Source: Rhexocercosporidium sp. MPI-PUGE-AT-0058
Taxonomy: Eukaryota; Ascomycota; Leotiomycetes; Helotiales
Assembly (NCBI GenBank): GCA_020746875.1
Contig: JAGTJL010000003.1
Location: forward strand, 1,364,001 to 1,428,000
DNA length: 64,000 nucleotides
Direction: 5' to 3'
Each line of letters opens with the position of its first letter. Within the stretch, counting starts at the first letter, position 1. Of this stretch, positions 50,529 through 63,561 are shown piece by piece. The notes beneath the pieces are model-generated. The model had not been told where the DNA came from. It made no database searches and saw only the letters and a list, made by a program, of their open reading frames with translations. A program made the translations under genes and the position numbers.

Positions 50529-53500
50529 TTATCCTCCTCTTAAAAGAGAAATTATTCTTAATTTTTAATTAGTCGTAGTTTAGTATTATTGCGGTGCTAA
50601 AGGCTCTTATCCGAGGTCAAGCGAGGTTACGCGAGCGTAAGCGAGGTCCTATATAATAGCAAATAATATATTATAGGAGGGCGAGCTTTTATTTGTTTAA
50701 TTAGTAGTATCAAGCGTAAGGCGGCTGCTGCTGCTGCTGAGAAAAGGAAGAAGAAGAAGAAGTTTGGCCTCTCTTATAAAAGGTCAGATAACGAGCTGAC
50801 CGAGCTTCTATCGGGAGAGGAAAAGGACTCTTTTAATAAGGATTAAGAGGCCTTGTTTCGGATTGGTTTCGGTAATCCTTTATAGCCGTTACTTTCTTTA
50901 AACTTTTATGCGAAAGTAGCCGTTTATAGTAAAATCGGTAGCTAAGTCCTTATTAAGGTGCGATCGTAAGGCCTTGTTAATACTTTAAATTAAAAGGTAA
51001 ATAGCTATTAATTAATATTATCGTTTTGCTATCTCAAAAAGAAGTTATAATCTATTATCTTTTAAGTAATTATAATCGTCTTCTCTTAATTCCTAAGCCT
51101 TAAGCTATTCGGACAGGTTCCGAGGTAGTCCCGGTTTATTAAAATACGTCGTATAAAAATCTTTTAATTTATAAGGCGATCTTATTAAATCGGAGGTATT
51201 ATACTATCATGGATCGAGGTTATAGCTTAGCTATTTTACTTAATATTTGAGTACGTTGCGATATAATCTAATATTAAGGATTTCTTCGATTTCCTATTCC
51301 TCTTAACCTTCGATAATCTTTAAAAGAGGTTTCGGCGTCTCTTAATTTAATAAAGAGTCTTTCGAGTCTTTAAAAAGGAGTTCTAGTGCAAATACGTCGT
51401 GTATTTAAGAGCTTATAAGTAATTTTAACTTATAAGAGTAGCTTATTTTTTCTAAAATCTTAAAAGAGCTCTTTTATTAATTTATAAGCTTACGATTAAG
51501 ACGGTGGCTCTTAAGGTTTTTAATTAATAAAAAGACCTCTTCTCCGACTTCTTAATTAATAAGCTTTCGTTTTTAATCTATTACGCGGGTTATACGGTTT
51601 TAAGCGACTTATATATTCCCTTTAATAATTTTCTACGCTTATTTTATACGTTAAGCTAGCTTCTTTACGTCGGCGTAATTAAGCTTTTTTAATAAAATAA
51701 TAGCCTTAAGCGTCTTTTAATCTTAATTATTGCGTAATTCTATACCGAATTTAAGCTAATACGGAGCTATATTAATAAATTCGTAAAGCAGAGATATTTA
51801 AGCTTTATTAATTAAAAGTATTAATTTACTTTAATTATCTTAATAATAAGTGACAAATAGTCTAAGCCTTTGATCAATATAGCGATTTATAATCTTCGTT
51901 TATCCGTCCGTCTCTTTATAATAAGTTATAAAAAGCTTAATCTTAACGTTAATAATATAATAAAATTCTTTTCAAAAAGAAAAAAATAAATTAAGCGCTA
52001 TAATTAAATACAATCGTCTCCGGAGTATATCCGAATCGATAAATTTATTAAATAAATAATTAAGTAATACTATAAGCGTTAATATCTTAGTAATAAGGAA
52101 TTATAACGGAATCTTTTTTAAGACGGTTAATAAATATTAAGATTCGGTTAAAACTGTATTTATCTTTTAGAAAATCCTTATAATTTATATATAAGTATTA
52201 TATAAGATATATAAGAATAAGTAAAAAGTATAAAAACTCTTATTACTTAGTTTATTTAAAGTAAGAGTATTAATAAACTTTATAATTTCTTATATATTAA
52301 ATGTAATCCGAACTTATTCCGAATTAATAATACTTAAGAGTAAGGAATTAATAAGTTTTCTTTCTACTTAAATGCGCTGTAGACGGCTGGTTATAAGCCT
52401 CTCGAATTAGTTTAGTATACAACGAGGTATTCTTTTATATATATAAACAGCCTTTAAAGTATAAGAGTCCGTTCGTTATTATATAATCTTTAAATAAAGA
52501 CTTTCGTTCTTTTATAAAAGACTCGCGGTTATTTTAATAAAGCTTTTTAATAAAGTTAAATAAAGTTTTAAATAGTTTTAAAGTTAAATTATTAATAGCG
52601 TTTTCTATTTCTAAGGAAAGATAATTAAAAGAAATAACGTTAATTACAAACTTATTCGTTAATTCCGTATTAATTTTAAGGATAAGGCGATTAGGCGTAA
52701 ATAAAATTCTAAATCGGCTATTTAACTTCACTTTCTCTTAGATTTTTAAGTCTTATTCTTTCCGATTAAAAATATTAGCTTTTTAATTTTATTTACTTAA
52801 CGTATATATAATTTAGAAATTAAAATTAAATAAGAATTCCATCTATCGAGCTTACTTACTTACTTATAAAGACTTTTATTATTATAAAATACTCTAGGGA
52901 TCGGTAATCCGAATATACTCCGAGTCTAATTTAAATAAATATAAGTTCAAGACGCTACTTATAAAATAATCTTATGATTGTATAAAGTTCTTTATTGTAG
53001 ATTTTCTAATTAAACTTATAGCTATTCAAGACGTGAAAGTAGAATCTTAAAGGATATTATAATCCGTTAGCGTGTTATTAAGAAATTACGCCTGTAATTA
53101 CTTTATCGAAAGCGTCGGTTTTTAGTCGCGTTAGTAAGTCGAGGTTAAAATAATAAATCTTTTATATAATTAATAATTAATTCCGTAACTTTTTAAAAGC
53201 TTTTTTATATTCTTTCGTTTAATTCTAAGGAATTATAAGTCGGGTAAGCGTGGAAAAAAGCTTCGTAATAAGTTTAAAGTTATAAATAAATTATTAATAA
53301 AAACCGTAAAAACTTAAGAAAGATTTCGTTATTATAATAATCTTTAAGTATTTTCAGTTTTGTAATAGCTTTATTTTTTCTAAGTCGGCTTTAATTCCTT
53401 TTATAATTATAATATAATTTAAGTATTTAATACGAGTAACGTGAAATTTATACTTTTTAATATCGGCTTATAAGCCAGCTTTTATAAGCCGTTTTAAAAC

Positions 53501-56500
53501 TATTTTAACGTGTTTTTTATACTTCTTTATCGATTCTAAATAAATTAAGATATTATTAAAATATATTATATAAAAGTCGTTTAAATAATCTAATAATACG
53601 TCGTTTATATAACGTTAATACGTGCTTAATCTGTTATAAAGTCTAAAAGGTAATATTTTATATTTATAAGTCTTATATTTAATACGGAAAGTCGTATATT
53701 CTTCCGACTCGGGGTTTATTCGAATGCAATTAAATACGGCCCGAATATTAAGTTTAATAAATACTTTAGCTTTCGATACGCGGAAGAAGAGCTCGTCGAT
53801 TCTCGGTATAAAATATAAGTCTTTTTACGTTAGCGTATTTAAACGACGGTAATTAATATAAAAACGCAACTTTTTATTACTCTTTTTTATAAAAAAGATA
53901 AAAAAGGCGAAAGGACTTTAATTCGTCTCGATAAACCTTTTATTAAAGTTCTTTAAAAAGTATTTTTTTAATACTTTTAATTTTTTTATTAATTAATAAT
54001 ATAAAAGAAAATAAGAATTAAATAATAAAGCTTTTAATTAAATTTTATAATCGTAATATTAATAAAGTAGCAAAACGTTTAATTTTGTTTTAAAAAATAT
54101 TTTTTTAAAAAGTTAATATTATTTTAAAAGCTTTTCGGCCATGATTCAAAAAGTATTCGGATTTTCTTTTTTATATTTTTCTTATAAAACTCGGTTTATT
54201 TTATAAATATTAATTCTAAAGAATTTAATATTCTTACTTTTTATATTAAAATAAAATACGTTTACGCTAATTTTATAAATAAAAAAGAGAGTTTTTTACG
54301 GAGTTATAATAAGTTCCGGGCGACGGCGTAATCGTAAATAAGGCTTCTTTGCTTTTAGTTTTCTGACCGGCTTTAATAATAAGAGTTCCGGAGCTATTTT
54401 TAACTCTTATTCTTTAAAAGGATTCTCCGGTAACGTCGATACTTATATATAATTAATAGCGAATTAGTAATATCGTCGTTTCCGATTAATTTAGTCTATA
54501 ATTAAATCACGTCGATTAGTATTTAATTAATAATAATTAATAATTCTTACTTTAGCCTTAATAAAAAGCGATATAATTAGCTCTTTTATTTAGTAAAGAG
54601 TTCGTAAATATACGAAAAGCTATATAAAACGGTTATTAACTGAATCGAGTTTAACGCGGAAGCGTCTTATTTATTTAACGTTAATTATTATATTTTAATT
54701 TCTTAAGTTAAATATAATAAAAGAGTAATTATATACGCGTCTGCCGTTTATTATTAAGTAAAAACGCATATAATAAAAAGTATAGCTTCGTACGGAATTC
54801 TAAAAGCTACGGATTAAGATAATATAAAAGAAAAGTAAAATCTTCATTCTTAAGGCTTCCGAAAGGCGCACGGAAAGGGTCCGATTTACGAAAAGGTAAT
54901 CGTTTACTTTAATATTTATTAAAGCGGAAAGTGTAATATTATATTTATTTATATTAATAATATAAGAAACTAAGAATTGCTTTCTTCTTATAAAGGAGTT
55001 TAAATTAAGCTTTAATAAATTATATTTGCGTAGACTTAAGAAGAAGTTTTTCCTTAAGCTTCTTTATTTTCTTTTATTTATTCTTTTAATAATTCTTTTT
55101 ATTCTTTTCTTAATTTTACGCTTTCTTTTTTAATTCCCTTATTTACGAGCTAAACTTTAAGAGTTTCGAAGCAATCGCTTTTATAATAATTAAATTTATC
55201 GCAATTATAATATTTAATTAAATTATTGCTTATAAAAGTCTAAGGCCTTAGATATATAAAATTCTAACGCGGTGAAAAAAAAGTAAATTATTATTAAAAA
55301 GTAAAAAAGCGTTAAAATAAAATAAAAAAAGATTAATAAGCGAAGGTAATTCTTTAAGTAAGCGTTTAAGTAAAAGAAGTAGTTTAATTTAAACTAAACG
55401 GCTTTTAAGTTATATTTAAGATACGAGTTAAAATGAAATTTGAGTTAAGTATATAATTCCGGCGGTTCTTTAAGTTTAGCGAAATAAAATAAGAAATTAT
55501 TTTATTATAATTATTCTTTTAAATTAGTTTAATAATAGAAGTCTTGTCTCGTAGCTTAAGAGAAAGCTTTTATTATATATAAAAGAATTATTCCGATTTA
55601 GCGACGTTATTTTAAATAATAGCGTTTTAAAATCTTATTTTAAACTTAATAAAAGTTTTCTTAAAATAAAATTCTATATATAAATCGTGGAAAATAAACC
55701 GGAACTCGTCCGCTTTATGGCCGGTTAAAAAGTAAGATTTTAAGAATATAATTATCTTTTTAATAGTTTTAAAAAAATAGGTTTTTAAAAGGTATTAAGG
55801 TTTTAAGTAAAATCGTGCCGTTTCGGTAATTAATCTTTAAACGAGAGCACGACGAGTTCTTTTTGTTAAATAAAGATTAACGTTAACTTTTAAACGGTTT
55901 TAAACTAAAGTACGTTATTATTTAAACGAAAAGTTTAAGTTATTATTTAATAAGATAATCTTTTCTGTTAATTAAATCTTAAGAGGCCGAAATAAGCTTA
56001 AATAAGCTCCGGGAGTAAGAGAAGTATAATTTTTTAATAAACTTTTATTAAATTCTATTAATTAAAGTAAAAGAGGAATAAAGGTTTATAAGCGATTTTA
56101 AGGTGATTCGGAAGGCTCGGAAAAAGTAAAGTCTTCTTTAAGATTATCGTCAAGTCGTATTAAATTAAGCCGAAGGGTAGTAAGGGCTACGAATATAATT
56201 TTAATTTTAATAAGACTAAATTAGAGTTCTTTTTACTTATTTGCTTAGTTTTTAGTTCGATTATTAACGGCTTAAAAGAGTTTTTTTAAAACGTTAAAAT
56301 TATTATAATTTATATTGTTTTAAGCTTTGCTTTTATTCTTTTAAGTAATAACGCTAGTTTTAAAAAGCGAGGCAGTAAGTGTTTTTGAATTAAGAGGCGC
56401 CTTTAAAGAAGTCGTAGTAACTAAAAGACTTGATTTAATAAGTTTTTTAGTAATTAGTTAAAATATAATAAGTCTTAATAAAAACAAGTATTTAACTCGG

Positions 56501-56782
56501 GGCAGATTCGGAGGGAGGTTTTATACTTAAATAATAAGGTTTTAAGTATAATAAAAACACTTCCTTAAAATCTATTTATAATAGCCTTTATGCGAAGGGG
56601 GTTATTTAAAGCGTAGTCAGCGAAGATTGCTTTAGGTATTATTAATTGCGAAGTGCTGAATTAAACTTTAGTTCTTAATTATTAAGAGATTTTTAAAATC
56701 TTAATTCTTTAAAATATTAATAATTAAATCTCTAATAAAGTATTATAAAGCCGTCTCCGGCGGAAGTAATCTTTTTATTTAA

Positions 56783-57040
56783 TATAAAGTTATTAGCTAA
56801 AAGAGTAATATAAGAAGTATATAATAATACTTTAATTAAGGCTATCGAGAATTAATAAGTTTAATATAAAAGAAATAAGAAAATAAAGAAAAAAAGAAAG
56901 AGTAAAAGAAGTATAAGTTCATATATATAAGCTCCTCCGAAACCCTTCCGGTATTAGTCCGACTCGGCATGACTTAGTTACCTCTGAACCCCTGGATTCC
57001 CTGACTCGCTGAGAAGCTCTTAAATTCACTTATCGTCACA
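56783..57040 (-). repeat. 5' LTR of Gypsy A2
   Basis: 258 bases, ends CGTCACA followed by the TAAAG duplication. Confidence 0.88.
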
Positions 57041-57045
57041 TAAAG

Positions 57046-57737
57046 CTTTTATTCTTATAATAAAGTTAATTATTAAGTAAAAGAAATTACTATAGCTTAT
57101 TCGGCTTATAATTATTATATTTAATGAAATAGTTTAATTAAGTTATAATAATTCCGTTATTTATATAATTTAATTCCGAAATAATAATAACCTCTAGACT
57201 AGTTATTTTTAAAGTAAACTAGTCTATTATTAAAAGCTTTCTTTTAACGATTATTATAAGCGGAAGAGCTTTCTTATTCGTATAAATACTTTTAATTATA
57301 ATAATAAATATACGGTTTTTTAATACGCCGGTATATATTTCCTTAATATTAATTAATACTATTACTTTTTCTTTTGCCGGCATATAAATCCTTATACCTT
57401 TCTCGTCTATATTATATATTTTATAGCGTTTTCTAGGCTTAATTTAATAGTATTTAATAATTAAGGCAAGCTCTTAACGGAATTATTATTTTAAGTTCTC
57501 CTCCGCGTGTATATCGACTTTATAAGTAGTAATAGGCTTTGTTTTTATAATATAAATCGCTTTGTTTTTTTATATTTATTCGCGGCATTATCGCTATATA
57601 AGCTTTATTAGCCCTTACTGTCTTCGTAGTTATATCGCATAGTTATATATTATTTACTTTATAGCTCTTTTATTATCGTCGATAGCGTAGTTAACGATAT
57701 ATAAGAGTATAGCGTTCTCTTACTTAAAGGAAAGTAT
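57046..57737 (-). pseudogene. Pogo remnant P3, N-terminal/central part of transposase
   Basis: Minus-strand frame, with stops, reads KPITTYKVDIHAEENLK, then IYNIDEKGIRIYMPAKEKV, the DDE_1 block around the first catalytic Asp. Its upstream portion would lie beyond 57738, where Gypsy D is inserted, and its continuation is at 49860-50270. No terminal repeats were located. Confidence 0.65.
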
Positions 57738-58116
57738 TATTACGGACGCTCCTGGACGACCACCGGGTCCCAGGAGGAAATGTTTTAAGAGTTATTATAA
57801 TCTTAGGAACCGAGTAGTTCTTAGAGGCACGACTTTTAAGAATTAATAAAGTCTTAAGACTTACTTATATTTAAAGTATTTTATTTATAATATAATTTTA
57901 AAAGTAATATCGTAACCGCGGGTTTCCGCGATTACGTATTACGTAACGAATCTTAAGATCTTAAAGGATCTTTAAGATCTTAAGATTTAAAAAGATTTAT
58001 AAAAAACGAAGGTTTTATATAAAACTAATATATCTACTATTAAATAAGAGCTTTATATTTAATTAAAAATAATATCTTAATTATATTAATTATTATTTAT
58101 TTTATTATACGTAATA
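57738..58116 (+). repeat. Probable 5' LTR of Gypsy D
   Basis: Start TATTACGG and end CGTAATA are complementary after allowing for RIP (TGTTACG / CGTAACA). About 379 bases. The partner LTR is beyond the window, so the inner end is uncertain. Confidence 0.55.
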
Positions 58117-61100
58117 CACTTACTTTTCGATTATTAAGATTAATATAATTCACCGTATTTATACCGAGTAAATATACGAACCGTAATATTTTAAGCACCT
58201 TTTCGTCAAAAGTACCGACTTATATATATTATATTAACTCCTTTAATTAAAGGCCAAGTACTTAGCTCATAAGGCAGTATTATCGACACACTTATATTAT
58301 TTATACTTATCTTTAAGGGGAAGGACCGCGAAGAGAGCGAAGATAAAGAAATACTTAATACTTAAGATTATTTAACGCACGAACTTAAGGAAATTTTAAA
58401 AGTTAAACTCTCCGATACTTTTTAAGGAAACCGAAGGGATTTAAAGACTTTTATCTTTTAAGTAAAACTTTATTAATACTTTAACGATAATAAGTTTCTT
58501 ATTAATAAAAGTTACGCCTTCTGGACGGTATTATACTTTAAAAGCGAAGCTATACGATGAATTAAGCTATTCCTTAAGGATTACTTCGAAAACGAAGATA
58601 CTTATAAAGTCATGCTTATTATATAAATTATATTTAAAACTTAAGGAAGATTTAAAAAGGAAATTCGGCGGATGTTTAGCGATATCGACGAGGTTAAAAC
58701 GGTAAAAACTTATTTATATAGCTTAAAGTAAGTTAATAATATAATAACTTACGTTATAGAATTCTAGAAGCACGCTAATAAAATTAATTAAAACTTTTAA
58801 TTGCTTATTAGTTATTATTAGCGAAGACTTAAGGATTATATTTAATTAAAACTCACTCGGATCGACCTTTAAGCTAAAGATATCTTTACTTTTATTAAAT
58901 AAACCGTCCGAATCGACAACCGCTTATACGAGTTTAAACGCGAATAGCAGATATACGTAAGAAGGGGCTAGAAGCAGTCTAGCTACCGATAAAATAAAGG
59001 ACGCCGATAATAAGGTAACTTTAAGGATAACCGGTAGTCGGATCTTATGGAGTGCGACGTTATTTATAAAAAAGGGAAAGGTAAGATATAATAAAAAAGA
59101 TTATTAAAAGAAGTTATAAATAAGCGACGCGAAAAGAAGCTATACTACGAGTGTGGCCTTTTAAAATATATAATAAACTTATATCGTAAGAAGGGCATTA
59201 AGAAGAAATAACTTAACTTCATAAGGCGAAGAGCGTATAATATTATTAATATACTTCTTTTACTCTTACTAAAGGAAGTCTAAATTAGCGCTATTTACCG
59301 TTATATGATAATAGATAAGCTTAACGTTAATTATATTAATAATTAAATCGAGGTCGATGGCGGTGAAGAAAACAGCGAGTGAAGCGAAACGGATAATAAT
59401 TATATCTGTTAGTATATAACGGGACTCGAGTTCAGCGACTGGACTTAATAAGACGAATAATACGTCTAATAACAAGTATTCGAGACTACACGTAAGGCAT
59501 AGAGCTTAAAAGATATAACTAGTATTAAGAGAAGCGAGGACTCGTGATATTAAGGCAACGCCATGCTACTAAGACTAGCGTTCGCCGGACCTTAAGAACG
59601 TGAGGTCTAACGAGTCACGTAACGAGAAGAATATCTTACGCGCGAGGCTTTTAATATAAGGCACTAAATAAACGTCGATATAAGAATCACTTATATCGAA
59701 CTAGGGGTCGTCTTACGCGAAGGGCCGTAGTAAGGCGAAGAGTACGAGGTAATCTTTTAAAGCAATTTACGCATCGCTTAGAAGACGGCGGACGTCGAGA
59801 ATAGCGTTTTTCGAACGTACGTTTAATTAATTTCAGCCGACGATATATTATTCTGTTAAACGGCGATATAAATGGACGTAAGAGACGTATAAGAAGTTAT
59901 TATAAAGATATTACGGAACCGGATATAAGTTAACTCGCGAGACGACTTAAAAACTTATTACGAAAGACTCTCGAGACCTTTCGTAAAACTAAGGACGTAT
60001 TAATTATACCGTATCTTATACGAGGACCCGGAGAATCGATAATAGGAGAATATATTAACCGAAGAAGTTTACGTCGAAGGAATAAACAGGCGTACGCTCG
60101 CAGTTATAAAAGAAGGAAATTACTTAACTTTCGACGTCGATATTCGAAGAGTGAAATTACGGGCTATAATAGATTTTAAAGCGTAAAAGAACTTTATATT
60201 TCTTATTATTGCGATTTAATATCTCTTGCTTACTAAAGTTAAAAAAGACAGGTATTAATTAATATTTATTAATAAAGGACTTACCGTGAACGGCTTAATT
60301 AACGTATAAATAAAAATATTATATATAAGAATTAGCGGATATTTTAAATATATCCAGTTCGATATAATTAAGATTAAGAGATACGATATTATTTTAAGAT
60401 TATTATAAATATAATTTTATAACCTTAAGATCGACTAAAAAACGTAAAAACTAAAATTCAGTAATTATAAAAGTTGTTTTTAAAATAAAAAATTAATAAA
60501 AGACTTAAGAAGATTAAGCGTAATTTCTAAGAAAGAGTTAAAAGATAAGATAACGACCTTTATAATAAGTAATATACCGTTAAAATATAAACGATTTAAG
60601 GCATTATTTGAAGAGGAATTAGGCAGCAGCGCTTTACTTAAATACTAAGATTATAATTATTAGATTAAGTTAATTAAAAGCACGAAGTTAATATTTTAAT
60701 TATTACGGGAATATTTAATTATAAACTTAATAATAATTAAGAAATATATTAATAAAAACTTAACGAAAGGATTTATTTAGGAGTTTAAATCCCTTTAAGA
60801 GAATAACGTCCTTTTCGTAGCGAAGAAGACGGCGGACGAAGAATATATATTGATTACTGTTAATTAAACGATATTATTAAAAAAGATTATTATATATTAT
60901 TTTTAATTAAAGAGTTGCGCGATAGGCTTAGCGGCGTTAAGATCTTTACTTAATTAAACTTATAAGGCGCGTATAACCTTATAAGAATAGCAAAAGGAAA
61001 AGAAGAAAAAACAGTATTTTATATACGTTTCAGTTATTATAAGTATACGGTTATGCCTTTCGGACTAATTAACGCGTTTATTATATTTTAGCGTTTAATT

Positions 61101-63561
61101 AATAATATTTTGCGGCAATACTTAAACGTAATATATATATATTATTTAAACGATATTTTAATTTACTTTAAGACGAAGGAATAATACGTAAAAGACGTTA
61201 TTATAATATTAAAAAAGCTAAAGGCTTTTTTAATATTTTTAAAACTTAAAAAGTATTATTTTTATAAAGAAAAAGTTACTTTCTTAAGATATATAATTAT
61301 TATTATAAGATTAGTTATAAACTCTTAAAAAGTTAAGACAGTCGTTAAGTAAACTAGACTTATAAATATTAAGAAAATATAATTATTTTTAAGATTTATT
61401 AACTTCTATTAACGATTCGTTTGAAATTACTCGAAGATCGCTATATTATTTACGGAATTAATATATAAGGATAAAAGCTTCGACTAGAATGATAATATAA
61501 AGGCAGCCTTTCGAAACTTTAAGGAAGCTTTTATTAAAGAATTAGTCCTTATATCTTTCGATTTAGATAAAGAAATTATAATAAAAATAAACGCTTTTGA
61601 TTATATTATTAAGGCCGTATTAAGCTAATTAAGTGAGGACGGCAAATAATAATTAATCGTATACTATTCGCGGAAACTCTTATTAATAGAATTTAATTAC
61701 GATATTTATAATAAGAAGCTGTTAGGAATTATAAACGTAGTACGTGAATAAAAGGTTTATCTTAAGGGATCGTTTCACGAGGTATGAATTTTAACGGATT
61801 ATAAAAATCTTATTTATTTTACGATTATTAAAGAATTAAATCGACGGCAGGTTCGATAATATAAAATATTCTTTATAATTAAACTTTAATTTTTATATAT
61901 TAAGAGAACGGAAAACGCTAAAGCCGACGCTTTTAGCCAGAAATCAGAATATTTCGTAAATAAGATATACGAGTTATATATTGTACTTAAAAAGAATAAT
62001 AACTCGCTAATAATTAATTATAAGTAATTAATAATAATAAGTTAAGTCCTTAAGAAAATCTAGAAAAGCTACGTTAACGACTCGGTAATAATTAAATAAA
62101 AGAAGTAGCTAAGCGAAGGATTTTCCTTTATTACTACCGGAGCTCTTTTATATTAAGGACGAGTTTATATTCTTATACGGAATAAAGTGGACTTCGTTAA
62201 AAAGTAATATAAGCTATCGGCTTATAAATACTAAAAGATAGCTAAGATATTATTAAAGCTTTTTAAGGAATATTACTTTTTAAAAATAAGAAAAGTAATT
62301 AAAGACGTAATTTTATTTTATAATATATATATACGAAATAAGGCAAACTATTATGTATTATATAAACTCATAAAGTTACTAACGATACTGCCACGCTTAT
62401 AAAAGTTAATTGCCTTAAACTTTATAATCGAATTATTATCCTCGAAGGATTCGATTACCGAGATTATTTACGATTTAATTTGCGTAATAACGGATAAGAT
62501 AATAAAATACGCGTATATAATATTAATATTAGGCATATAAGACGTGCTTACGATAGCGTAAGTATTCTTTTAAATAATCTTCGCGAATCACGGAATATTA
62601 AACGAGATTATTTTAAATAAAAACAAACTCTTTATTTCGAAGTTCTAAAAAATATTAATATTATTCTTAAGAATAAAATAGAAAATATTAATAGTATTTT
62701 ACCCTTAAACCGACGGCTAAATAAAACGAATTAATTAAATAATAAAGACTTATTTTCGATATTATATAAATTATAAATAAGACGATTAAGTTCAATTACT
62801 CTTAACCGCTTAATTTATATATAATAACGCGAATCAAAAGACTATTAAAATATCGCCGTTTTATACGAATTATAAGTATAACCTGACGGCATATAATATA
62901 TTAATTATAAATCAAAAGACTGCGTATAAAGCTATATTATAAGAAAATAAGCTTAAATAACTATATAACGAATTATTAATAAATATTTTATTTATTATAT
63001 AAAGATTAGCTATTTATTATAATAAAAAGCGTAATATAAAATTAACGCTAAAAGAGAAGAATAAAGTTTACTTACTTAAGAAGAATATCGCGATTAAGTA
63101 ATTAAATAATAAATTAAATTATAAAAAGCTAAGATTATTTAAAATTACGAAAATTAAAAAACTAATTAATTATTAGCTAGTATTTCCGAAAACTATAAAT
63201 ATCTACTTAATATTCCACGTATTTCTCCTCGAACCAGCACCGCTTAAAGCATTATTAGCCCCTATTACAAAAGTATAACCGGTGAACCCGAACGTCGAAT
63301 ATAATATCGAAACTATTTTAAACTATTAGTATTTTCGCAGCGTTATTAAATACTTAATTAAATAGAAAGAGTACTTATAATCTAAGAATACTTAAGAACT
63401 TAAGTCTAACTTCCACTGCCTTAAGCAATTCCGAAGGTTCTATTCGCGAAACCCAGATCTGCTTAAAAGAATTCCCCGAAGTCGGGCAACGGCTCGTCCA
63501 CGACAAGGAAATCAAAAGAATCGCCAGCGGAAGGCGGAGTAGGTGGTCAAGCGGCAGAAGC

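Larger units (their letters stand above)
50271..57040 (-). mobile_element. Gypsy A2, complete element with TSD
   Basis: 6770 bases; LTRs of exactly 258 bases at 50271-50528 and 56783-57040; duplication TAAAG at 50266-50270 and 57041-57045. Minus-strand order: gag knuckle near 55200-55155 (YYNCDKFNYYKSDC, two CCHC positions now Tyr), reverse transcriptase near 53900-53540 (RIDELFFRVSKAKVFIKLNI, INPESEEYTTFRIK, then FNNILIY for a YLDDILIY-type site), then integrase region, then a purine tract against the 50528 LTR end. Heavily stopped throughout. A pocket near 50690-50880 is less A+T-rich. It inserted into pogo remnant P3. Confidence 0.88.

Noticed and set aside
50690..50880. Plus-strand Ala/Lys-rich frame in Gypsy A2 as an antisense accessory gene like that of Gypsy D
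   Set aside because: Contains an in-frame stop soon after, lacks the cysteine pattern seen in the Gypsy D ORF, and could equally be the sense-strand Gln/Ser-rich tail of pol.
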